The notes beneath the pieces were generated by a model. That model ran no database searches. It saw only the letters and a program-made list of their open reading frames with translations, and was not told the DNA's origin. A stretch of 64,000 nt of DNA from positions 3,856-67,855 of the forward strand of contig MU129075.1 of the NCBI GenBank assembly GCA_014904985.1. The letters run 5' to 3'. Positions 50,422-60,264 of the stretch are shown here, piece after piece. The translations under genes were made by a program, and so were the position numbers. Positions within the stretch are counted from its first letter, which is position 1; every line of letters begins with the position of its first letter. This stretch comes from Hydnum rufescens UP504 (Eukaryota; Basidiomycota; Agaricomycetes; Cantharellales; Hydnaceae).

Positions 50422-51814
50422 TGGCGGCCCAAGTGTCGCACAAGTTTTTTGTGTGTGTGTGTGTCAGCAGTCCGCAAATTTTGTGTGTGTGTATGCCGGC
50501 CCGAGTGTCACACAAGTTTTTTCTGTGTGTGTGTGTCAGCAGTCCGCGAATTTTGTGTGTGTGTGTGCGGCGGTCCGGATGCCGCATCAAGTTTCTGTGT
50601 GTGTGCGCCAAGTTTCTGTGTGTGCGCACATGATGTTCAAGCACCTTCATTTCACCGATATCAGTATATCGGAGCCAGGCCACTCCCCATGGTTTATATG
50701 ACCATGCTAAGTGTTCCAGGCCGTCTAGGGCCCGTCTGACCGCCTATATCGCTATGTTTGCGCCTCTATGCCCTATTAGTCAGCATTTGGCCATATTTGG
50801 AAATATTACATAAGTCATAAAACTCAAATAGGAACCATTACTGTAATCTTCAATTTGGGGAATGGTACTTGCATAGACGCTCTGGAGTATGGAACGGAGA
50901 AGAGAAGGCTGGAGAATAGTCCTCAAAAACATTCAAAAATGTCTAGAATATGAATGTTTGGTCCTGCCGAGACATCAGAGGGCAGTACATGACCTCTGTT
51001 GGTTGTGAAGGGCCCTACATCAGGCCCATGATTCAATAGGAAGAAAAAGGTAGGAGGGTGCAAAAACTAATGCAAAACTAACGATTGAGAGCAATAGAGG
51101 AGAGAGAAGTCGAGTGGATGAGTCGAGAACACGTGATTCAATCGTTCCGCCGCTTGTCTAACTGCGAGTCTGTGGCTCGTTCCTGGCTCTCACAAACCTA
51201 AGGCATACCTCGGACTTACCATTATAACATTCCCGACACATGGCTCGGAAAGGAAACGGCAAAGGCCTGTTTTCAGAGAAGTCCGAATGCACGTCGGGTA
51301 TCCCAAGGAGAATTTGGCACCTGATGGTGGCTCTTATTACTCAGAGGGCTTCTTTGGCCCCTTCTCCAATTATATTGCACCATTACTGACCAGGGGGTTG
51401 AGGATTAATGCTCATCCTTCGTGACTTATGTAATATTTCCAAATATGGCCAAATGCTGACCAATAGGGCATAGAGGCGCAAACATAGCGATATAGGCAGT
51501 CAGAGGGGCCCTAGACGGCCTGGAACACTTAGCATGGTCATATAAACCATGGGGAGTGGCCTGGCTCCGATATACTGATATTGGTGAAATGAAGGTGCTT
51601 GAACATATGTGCGCACACACAGAAACTTGGCGCACACACACAGAAACTTGATGCGGCATCCGGGCCGCTGCACACACACACACAAAATTCGCGGACTGCT
51701 GACACACACACAGAAAAAACTTGTGTGACACTCGGGCTGGCATACACACACACAAAATTTGCGGACTGCTGACACACACACACACAAAAAACTTGTGTGA
51801 CACTTGGGCCGCCA
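50422..51814. mobile_element. Foldback element with about 400-bp inverted arms, TA-flanked
   Basis: The arms 50422-50815 and 51427-51814 are inverse complements at well over 90 percent by eye. They are full of TGTGTGTG tracts and of the spaced motif CAGCAGTCCGC(A/G)AATTTTG. They read as open frames only because the repeat lacks stops. TA lies on both sides (50420-50421 and 51815-51816). The 610-bp centre includes a segment (51055-51180) similar to 17030-17130. The TA duplication suggests a Tc1/mariner-related mechanism, but a palindromic duplication would look the same. Confidence 0.75.
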
Positions 51815-51819
51815 TAGTA

Positions 51820-52174
51820 GAGGAGGTGTCGATGGGAGTCCACCCTTGACCACACGCAAGCTTGTCTGAAACCAAATCTCATTGGAATATTTCCTAAAAT
51901 AGTTTTTAACGTGTAATACAAGTGCTTCTAGCGCCTTGAGGCCTTTTTTTTTGGATCTTTGTATTTCTTGCACACAGAAAGGACATATATTTATCTAGGT
52001 GAATACATGTCCTTTCTGTGTACAAGAAATACAAGCGCCCAATTAAAAAAGGCCCCAGGGCGCTAGAAGCACTTGTATTACGCGTTAAAAAATATTTTAG
52101 GAAATATTCCAATGAGATTTGGCTTCAGACCAGCTTGCATGTGGTCAAGGGTGGGCTCCCATCGACACCTCCTC
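51820..52174. mobile_element. Near-perfect hairpin MITE (about 355 bp), TA-flanked
   Basis: The whole element folds on itself. The left arm starts GAGGAGGTGTCGATGGGAG and the right ends with its inverse complement. The centre is the short inner palindrome around GAAAGGACATATATTTATC at 51977. TA flanks it on both sides (51818-51819 and 52175-52176). It abuts the foldback element to its left. It could form a very long hairpin transcript. Confidence 0.7.
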
Positions 52175-52177
52175 TAC

Positions 52178-52586
52178 CATGATTAATTCAGAAGTTCAAG
52201 CAAATATAACAGTGTGTGTTGCTAGGTAACACAAAGGGCTATCTAATGGTATATTTTTCATATTTTTATCGTAGGAATTGGGCAAGATATGGGCTGTGTT
52301 TGATTTCACTATTGGCCGCCCATCCCTCAGATGTAAAATTTCCGCCGCGCCTTGTAAATTGCAAACAGCTGTAATCATCTATATGAGGAGGCGCTCTCGG
52401 CGCCTTCCGCGCCTATGCGGGATACAAATCAGATTCTCTCTCTCTCGTCTATATGAGGAGGAATATTGTAGCATAGTTGCGCTATCCGAATACAGGATGT
52501 TGTGAAGACATGAACTTGAATCTGTTGGTGTTCGAGATGCTCCCACAACCAACAAAGTCGTTGATTGGAACTAATGCTCCCCAGGA
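52178..52586. other. Gap, no gene seen
   Basis: A direct repeat of CTATATGAGGAGG occurs at about 52379 and 52449. Nothing else is supported. Confidence 0.4.
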
Positions 52587-53305
52587 TCACCAACGATCTG
52601 AAGGGGGGCTTGCTTGATCGGAATCAAGTGTGACGGATCCCTGCTTTTTCAAATTCTTGTTGCGTTCCACCCCACGCTTCAAGACATTGGGACTTCCCCC
52701 ATTGGAGTCCGTATCGCGACTATTTCTTGAGGGGTCCTGTGCGTCTGATCTGTCCTCTTCATCGGATTCTCCTACTTGGTTGGGTTCATCCTCAGCCCCT
52801 GTCTCGTGCTCTTCATTCTCTTCATCACCTGCTTCTGAGTCTTCAACTTTGCCCAATGAGTCTGATGGCGTGAAAACTAAATCATCTGTGGGAATGCATC
52901 CAATGGCTTCAGCTTACCTTCCTCTTCCCTGTAATCGGAATCATTTGGATCACCCATGACCGTGTCCTGATGGATTCCTTCACCCTTCAGAGGCCTCTCA
53001 ACCAGTAACCAACAGCACCATTCACCCGAAGTCACAATGAGAATGATGGATTTCTGGGTGCGGTACCCGCCGTCAAGGAAAAACTGCTCACCTTGCTGCA
53101 CTGCCTCTTTTTGCGCTCAAAACATGATCAGGGACAAACTTTTCTCGAAGGCTTTACCGGTAAGGCGACAGCTAGCTGGTCGTTTTATCTCTATGATCAC
53201 AGGCACGCTTGCTCCTTTGACTTTGAACTTGTCCCAATCAGAAGCTTCCCATAGGGTCATAAGAGCATTGTTTGGACACCCATTCTTCCGAGCCAGATGA
53301 GGCAA
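52587..53305 (-). pseudogene. PD-(D/E)XK-like hypothetical protein with acidic tail (in-frame TGA)
   Basis: The minus-strand frame from 53305 reads NALMTLWEASDWDKF, then VPVIIEIKRPASCRL, where E-x-K with an upstream Asp suggests the PD-(D/E)XK fold. It continues FEKSLSLIMF, a TGA (53119-53117), then without frame change AQKEAVQQGEQFFLD and KSIILIVTSGEWCCW. A possible 32-nt intron (about 52884-52915) joins REEE to DDLVFTPSDS. The C-terminus is strongly acidic (EAGDEENEEHETGAEDE) and ends at 52587. It is analogous to the gene at 2840-3650 in having core plus acidic tail. The TGA sits where CGA (Arg) would be expected. N-terminal exons upstream to about 53760 are possible but unproven. Confidence 0.5.
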
Positions 53306-54268
53306 AGAACGATGATATCCAGAATGTGCTCATCATGGTGGCCTTGTTCAGAGGAGAACGAGTCATCTGGTGCATGAGTGTGGTGGAATAGTCGATCTTG
53401 AGGTGCCACAAGTATTGCCGGGTTATCAAGGTTTCTGCTCTTACGCGCACTGTTGATCCAGACTTTTTAACACACTCTTTCCTCACGAATGTATTGGGCT
53501 GCGTACAGAAATACTACCACCTGGTTGTATGTCTTCCCTATGTCGCACAGTGATTTTGAATGGTCGTGACTGATTGCATGGCGTTGGTTCTCATTGTACC
53601 CTTGAGAGTGCTGACTCTGCTTTTGGGTCCAGCTGTGCTAGTGGTGGCCTTTGGACTTGCCATCGTGACGACCTTGGATCTCACCAGCCTTGTCACATGC
53701 CGAATGCGCCAATCACCGTTAATGGAGGCCGAGAATCGAGGGAAAAACCGCGACATTGCTCGAAGACAGGTTGATCTCCAACGATCACTATGTGACTACC
53801 TCCATTGGGGCCAGGCCCTATGTGTGAGGGATTCGAATCCCAGATATCGATGCTATCCTGAAGAGTTCGCTGGTGATTTAACTGTACTAAACTATCCCTA
53901 GAAATCTTTGGGCTTGTAGATGCATATATGATGGATGGAGGTTCACTAGAATATGATTCTGAGAGAGCGACACAGTGATCATGCCGAAATTAGCATCTCA
54001 TCCAATTTCCATGAACACATAGACCGATGTCTGTTTAATTGGCACCCAAAGATTCGATTCACATTATTTTGCAAGGGTAAGATGTACGTGTGCGTGAAGT
54101 GTCACCTGTTGCATCATCCTGCATTCCGAGTCTCCCTCCCCCCAAGCCCTCCTTCGTTCCCTAGTTCTTCACTTGGTTCTCCATCACATATGGCAGAAAA
54201 GCTGTGATCCATCCAATCCAATTATTTACACGGAAAATGACGCAGGTAACAGCACAGATGCGGAAAAA
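53306..54268. other. Unassigned stretch
   Basis: This may contain 5' exons of the pseudogene above (minus frames at 53486-53238 and 53756-53538) but no motif confirms it. Confidence 0.3.
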
Positions 54269-57200
54269 TTAGAATAGCTTCTCAGTGGGGTTGATAACCG
54301 TCCCCATCTGCTGGGCGCAACACCAGTTAACGACTTGCGCACGATGAGAAGAGACATGGCAACAAACCTTTTTGATGACCTTTGGCAGAGTGCTTTTCTG
54401 GAATCCCATACGGGTATTCCATTCCGGCCCAATAGGCATCTCGAGAGAAGACTCAAAGTATGCCTTGGTGGTGTACAGATGTGGAAGATCCTTTACCATG
54501 TAGCAACCTGCCTTCTTATCCTTTCTCTCGGAGATGATAACCTGAGCTTTCCTGGTATCCGCGCAAGCAGCAGGGGCAACACCTGGGACTTTCTGGATGA
54601 AATGGGGTTTGGGTTGACTCTTTTTAGTACCACGACCGCCCCAAGACCCCTGTGGCAATGAATTCAGATGTGATCATACATCGATACACTCGCAAAAGCC
54701 GAACATACCCAACCGGGGAGCATCATATCTACGGTGGTAGGTGCATCAGCCTCTATTTCTCGCTGCTTTCAAGCAGTGAATTCCTACGTCACACCAGACT
54801 AAGTTAGCATGCACAGGTGATTATAGAACCTGACCGGATCTTACCTCACCGACATTGTCACCGGCAAAAGCCAAGGCAACAAGATTTCTCTGCTCAAAGG
54901 CCTTGACGCCTTCCTCTTCGGCGCCATCCCCATCGTCATCCGGATTCCAGAAGGTTGGATCAACGACAGGGTTTACCACCTCCATCGTCTCCTTTCCCTC
55001 CTGCTTGGACTTCTGCTTTGGTTTCTGCTTCGCATGGTCGATTGTCATTGCCTTGTCTAATGAAATCTCGACCACCGCATCATCTACTTCATGAGAAAGG
55101 GCATCCTCAGTGCGAGCAAGTTGTTTCTTGAGAGCGACTTTAGATTTCGAGGCAAGTGAGCTCTTTTTCGACACCAGAATTTCATTCTTTTCTTTCACAG
55201 ACGTGGCAGGTTCACCAGCCAAGGATTCTCTATCGGAGGGAGGGATGTGTTGACTTGGTAGAGAGGGAGGTCCAAGGTCTAATTGAGGTGATGCAGTGAC
55301 TGATTCGATTGAGGATTTAAGTGTCACACTAGAGGTGTTGGATTCATTGGATTTGGTGAGACATACAGGCATAACTCTTGATGGACCCGCATTCTGGGAC
55401 TAGGATGCGCAGGTATGAGTCAAGTAATACAATGAAGAAAGCAGCACATACCTGGTCTGCTGTTGGGCAGAAAATTAGTCGGCCTTGATTGCCTTGTACG
55501 GCCTCCAAAGCAGAAGGTCCATCCCCTTCGGATCCCACAATGTCTATGCCGTCGGCCATTACAGTGACCAACTCTGCCCGAAAATCGTCTGCCATACTCT
55601 TGGTGGCACAGTATCCTCGTTCTTCTGCATCATTCATTTCCAGATGTCCACTCTTTGTCTTTGCCATTCGTCAGACTTGTTGATTGGTGCCATCAAGCCC
55701 TGCAAGTTCATCAAATGCATGAGCCGCCACACCAGGAACATCATTCTCCCCGTCGCTCTCTATGAAATCTTCCGGAGCATCGTCATCCTCGTTCAGGCCC
55801 TGGATTTTATGGCGAAGTTGCTTGCTGTGCTCCAGCTGTGCATTGAGCTCCTGCCATTGATCGACGTCAAAATCTATGCCACAAGCATTCATCTGCTTTG
55901 CCCACTTGCCGCTATTCTTGTGTCACAGGGTTGCCCATTCTTTGGTGCATGCAGCCCCGAGTTTAAGTTGGCAGCCTCGGGATCGAGCGCTCCTATCCGG
56001 TCCAGCATTAGAGCGTTCTTCTCCCGGGCTTTCTTTTGGATCTTCCAGAAAGTTTTAGATTTGATCTTGCTGATACGCTTAGCCTTGACCTCTGGCACGG
56101 AACATGAGTTCCCGCATCTGCCGTAACTCGGCACGGCGGGCGGCAACCTCCTTGATTGTGAGGTTGGACATCTGGAGCTCCTCGGTTTGTTTGATATCCT
56201 CTTCCCGAAGTTTTGATGCCTTGAGGAGCCAGTCTACTGCACTTTCAAGCTCTGTGCTCGGCTATACATGATTCTTATGGATCAGAAAATGGGACTTGAC
56301 TAGAACAGAATATAATATAATAAAACAATGGAGGAGGTTCACCTTGAATTTGGAAGTAAGTTTCTAAGCCAGACATATTCAAAATAGCTGACACTTGTAA
56401 TGGGAACGACAAGTGCTCTGCCTGGGACCGAAAATTTAAGTAACTGCAAAAAAAAAAACAGAGATTGACAAACCTCTTTGATTCGTTTCATTGTAGGAGC
56501 CCATTTTTGGACTTCTTGCTTGGTGGCTTCATATGCCGCCTCTCGGTCGACACGATCCTGTTGCCACTGATGCAATGGGGCCGAGAACAACTGATTCTTG
56601 GTGGAGGAGAGCAATTTTGCAGATTTTTCAAGAGATGCCAAGGATGTGTTATTTCCCAAAGCCGAACTGGGCGTTAGAAGATCGTCCAATGTTATTTTTC
56701 CTAGATCGATGGCACAACGTCAGGAAGAAGCAGAATAGACTCTATGAGCGATGAACCAGCGTGCATGCCACTTGGAACAGCAAATTCCCCTTCTATCGCA
56801 GCTTCTGTCCATTCAGGAATTACATGCTGTTTTATCGACCTAGCGGGAAGGGGATCGGTGATGTCTGAAGCTTTTTATTTTCGATGGCTGAGGTCATCAA
56901 TGAACGAGTCCAGTTTGTTCAATCCATCACAATCGACTTCGACATCCTCATCATCAGTGGGGGCAAGAATGTCTCCTTCATCTTCTTCCACATCACTCGA
57001 CCCTTCATCGGACCAGGAGTCAGTGTCGCTGGCCCCGTCGTTGTTATTGGCACTTTCTCCACCATCACCATCCAGTAATGTGGACAATGACATCCCCACG
57101 GACATTTTGGAGGCTTGGGCCATTTACTTGGGGCGGGCTGGGAGTGCATATAATCCACATGATCCATTCAGTATCCAGTGAGTGGACAAAACGCAGAAAT

Positions 57201-57565
57201 ATTACAGAACGAACCTTTTGCGCAAATTTGAAAGCACTGAAACACCCCTCATTGCTTTCCCCTTCGAAGGCTGCATTGGAATTGATATCTTTGTCATCTT
57301 CACTATCGACAATGCCCATGTCTTCGCCCATACCAGCAGTAATCTTTTCGTGTAACATTTCCATATCTTTGTTGGCAGCATGGCCATCAAGGATGTCCTG
57401 CCCCAGTCCTCGGAGTTCATCCTTATCAATATCAAGGGTGATATTAGCTCGTCTGTTGCATGTGGCGGAGTATTCATAGATGTCAGGATCATTTGTCGGA
57501 GGCCTTTTGTTATTCCGTTCGAGTCATTTCTGATAGCCAGACGCATTTCGAGAGCTGGAAACCAT
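54269..57565 (-). pseudogene. UTP14: UTP14 pseudogene (U3 snoRNP / SSU-processome component)
   Basis: Utp14 belongs to the small-subunit processome and activates the helicase Dhr1 in pre-rRNA processing. Family blocks in order on the minus strand: DPDIYEYS (about 57480), acidic N-terminal region (about 57060-56890), QDRVDREAAYEATKQEVQKW (about 56560), KSKTFWKIQKKAREKNALM (about 56070), HKNSGKWAKQM (about 55910) and RHKIQGLNEDDD. Next come DPTFWNPDDDGDGAEEEGVKAFEQRNLVALAFAGDNV (split here for reading; about 54960-54855), GSWGGRGTKKSQPKPHF (about 54640), EWNTRMGF, and the typical ending GTVINPTEKLF with stop at 54269. In-frame TGA codons at 57526-57524 and 55925-55923 stand where CGA is expected, and a frameshift lies just before the second. 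It cannot encode a full protein as assembled. Confidence 0.8.
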
Positions 57566-57623
57566 GGATGTTGGAGCAGAATGGGCCCCTTCAATCTGCC
57601 TTGATCCAGTCCTCCTCAGAGAG

Positions 57624-57632
57624 GTGGTTTTC
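57624..57632. repeat. Left 9-bp TSD of MULE-type MITE copy 2
   Basis: GTGGTTTTC here matches GCGGTTTTC at 58546-58554 in 8 of 9 positions. Confidence 0.75.
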
Positions 57633-58545
57633 TAGTCTTGTAACCAGACCAAGCTTACACTTGGTCTGGGAAAATGGGGAGTTCCAAAGGCGCAGGCATG
57701 AAGCTTCCGGTCTAGCCAATCACAAGAGGTTTTGACCAGTGCTTGCCATGACTCCCAGTTGCTTCTGAGATGGGAATATTATATCAACTAATTTTGATTT
57801 CCTGGTTCCTATCAGAGTGGCTAATGCAGGATGGGCTGCAGAGACACTGGGTGACCAAATAGGCTCTTGGTCATTTTTTGGCTGGGAGATATCCATCTCA
57901 TGAAGTTCCTATCAGGGCATGGATACTGTGTGGAGAACACGTACCCAACTGGAGGTCGCGGCAAACACCGGTGAAAACTTTTTGTGATTGGCTGGAGCGG
58001 AAGCTTCATGCCCGCGCCTTCGGAACTCCCCTTTCCACCAGACCGAGGAGGATGCAGTTGATGGGTTGGATTCCCACGTCAATTTCGGTACTTCCCGCGT
58101 ATTTTGACGTGGCCGAATTCCCTGACACTGCCCTTTGATACGTCCCTGCTGTCGGCCAAATAAGGAAAAACAAATTGTTAATTAATGTCCTGGGCTGTGC
58201 ACGGTGGGCTGGGGTTCGGGGTACCCCCCACAAGCCCCGCGCAGCAGCCGGGGTCTGCGGGGTGTCCTTGCAATGCCTGGCTTTGTCTACCAAATAAGGA
58301 AATAAAATTTATCTGAGTGCACTCGGTCCTATTCAGCAGAAAGAGATGCGGGTGTCCCTACAATAATCCCTACAAGCCCCACTTAGCAGAATGGGGTCTG
58401 TGGGATGTTCCCGCCCTACCAAGCTGCTACGGGAGTTTCCGTAGTACTTTGTCTGGCGTTGAGTCGGACTCGTTGGACCGTGAGAATCCGACCCATTGAC
58501 TGTAGTCCCCAGACCGAGCGTAGCTCCGGTCTGGTTACGAGACTA
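57633..58545. mobile_element. MULE-type MITE copy 2, interrupted by a nested element
   Basis: It is the same family as 43056-43497 but in the opposite orientation. It starts TAGTCTTGTAACCAGACC, ends GGTTACGAGACTA, and matches through the interior (for example GACACTGGGTGACCAAATAGG). Without the insertion at 58048-58509 and its duplicated target the element would be about 442 bp, like copy 1. It sits directly upstream of the UTP14 pseudogene. Confidence 0.85.
58048..58509. mobile_element. Nested MITE (462 bp) with 31-bp TIRs and 9-bp TSD
   Basis: It is inserted in the right TIR of the MITE around it. CAGACCGAG occurs on both sides (58039-58047 and 58510-58518), exactly the sequence present once in copy 1. 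The ends are imperfect inverted repeats: GAGGATGCAGTTGATGGGTT at the left and, inverse complemented, GGGACTACAGTCAATGGGTC at the right. Internal short repeats of CCCCACAAGCCCC/CCTACAAGCCCC type occur. The 9-bp TSD again suggests a Mutator-like origin, from a different family. Confidence 0.85.
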
Positions 58546-58554
58546 GCGGTTTTC

Positions 58555-59545
58555 GCCATGGCTGAAGGGCGTACGGCAACTGCCTGCACTGCCTCACTTG
58601 TCGTACATTATATTGCACATGCCAAGCACCGCTACTCCCCACCGCGTTATTGCTGGATTTCACGAATGGTCTCTGCATGTTTTTGCCAACATCGAGTAGG
58701 GAGTGGATGAGGTTCGACCTGGTGTAAAACTCGGAATTTGGTGAGACCGGTTTTGTGCTCAGAAGAAGGCTTTCCCCTTCGGCTCTTACCTCTTTCACCT
58801 ATGAAGCTGAGAACGTGAGGTTTTCTGCCCCTGTCATAGGCCATGCTTCTTCCTTGTCCCCTTCACCGTCCGACCCAGCTTTCCCCCTAATGGCAGATGA
58901 ATGGACCCAGACTCCGACGTCACTTGCGACCGAAGGAGCTGCAGACCCGAAGGATTCCCTGGCGTATAGAGCTTCGTCGTCCCCCTATCCCCCACTATCA
59001 CCCTCGCCTTATCCTCACTCGTCTTTGTCGCCCCATCCTTCTTCATCACAATCTCCTCCCCTGCTAGCCCCTACAGTAAGGTAGGCGGTATCCCGGCTCG
59101 CTGATTTTGAACGTGATTTTAGGCCAAAAAAAAAAGGGCATATAACCAGTACAGAACGCAGGCCCCTGCATTCTGATGCATCCTGATGCATCGGAGACTT
59201 GAGAAATAGCACGACCCAGGTTTTGAGGAGCTTGGTGTTTTTTTTTTATCGTCACGATTGACCGATTTCGGGCGGTGGGATATTTGCCTGGCACGGCCTG
59301 GTACAAATCCCCGGAAGTCGTGTTGGGTTTTACTGGCCCCCGGGTACCGTGTCACCTGCTTTGGTGTCGTGTTTAGAAAACAGTCGTATTGTCCATTCAA
59401 GCATGCTGTATCAGTGAACGTTTCGTTTCCTAGTTAGTTGCAAATTAGGCACCGCAGTCTTAATCCACCACTAGAACAACCCTTAGACTAATCCTACATC
59501 CACTTCCAAACATGTTCTCAGTGTGTCCCTCCCCACTCCGATTCA
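58555..59545. other. Unassigned stretch
   Basis: A plus-strand frame at 58890-59084 gives MADEWTQTPTSLATEG followed by Ser/Pro-rich sequence. It could be a short first exon, but no continuation is evident. Nothing else is supported. Confidence 0.3.
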
Positions 59546-59549
59546 CAAA

Positions 59550-60094
59550 TCAGGAAACTTCAATGGGTCTTACAATCCCATCCGTACCGCGTACTGTAAG
59601 TGGTATGATCATGCCCTGGCTGATTTTAAAGCCAAAGAGAAGATTGTCAATGAGTGCGATCAAGGGGGAGTGAGTCATCGTAGGGGCGCCTGAACAACAA
59701 AGGGGAAGAAGCAACGGACAATTCAGACATACTGCATTGGAAACCCCGACCGCCAGCCTTTCAATCATACCTCTTTGAGCGCTGGCTGAGACGATATCCA
59801 TTCCCTTCGAACCCACCAGCCCCAAACAGCATCAGGAACATTTCCTCATAGGCCCTGCCCATTATCTATTCCCACTCTAAGTGTGTCGAGAGTCGCCACC
59901 GAGGAAGGATCATCAGGCTCCGGAAGCGGCACTCCGTTCCCCATCTTAAGCGCCTTAACACTTCTTTGCCACCCGTAGGAGGGGATGCACTCGGAGCCAT
60001 CCCCAGGTTTAATCGAACTACCAGGTGGGGTCGATCTCATCGTTGTCGCAGCCGAATGAGTCCCCTCGCAGATATTGAGGACATTCGGTGTCAC
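59550..60094 (-). CDS. Possible hypothetical gene downstream of the TPR gene
   Basis: Minus frames give IPSYGWQRSVKALKMGNG and PEPDDPSSVATLDTL (60094-59846), then, in another frame, YEEMFLMLFGAGGFEGNG (about 59850-59800) and LSQRSKR. This looks like coding sequence with an intron or frame break near 59850. I recognise no family. It could be a 3' portion of a gene related to the TPR protein next to it. Confidence 0.3.
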
Positions 60095-60264
60095 TCGAGC
60101 TGAAGGCGTGTCTTCGATTTAACGTTAACGCAAAGACTGGCAGGGTGGCAGCCCTGCCAGGAGACCAATCTGCAGCCAGTCGGCAATTAGTCATGGCGGT
60201 GAAATTTGGAAAGATGAATGGAGAGGTTGTTAAGAGAATGAGGGAGATTTGGGTGGAGGACGGG

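Noticed and set aside
50289..50739. Cys/Val-rich open frames in the foldback arms (FVCVCV)
   Set aside because: They come from (TG)n tracts and appear in both arms on opposite strands.
53820..53870. tRNA-like T-arm (GGGATTCGAATCCC)
   Set aside because: No matching acceptor stem, D-arm or anticodon arm could be folded upstream.
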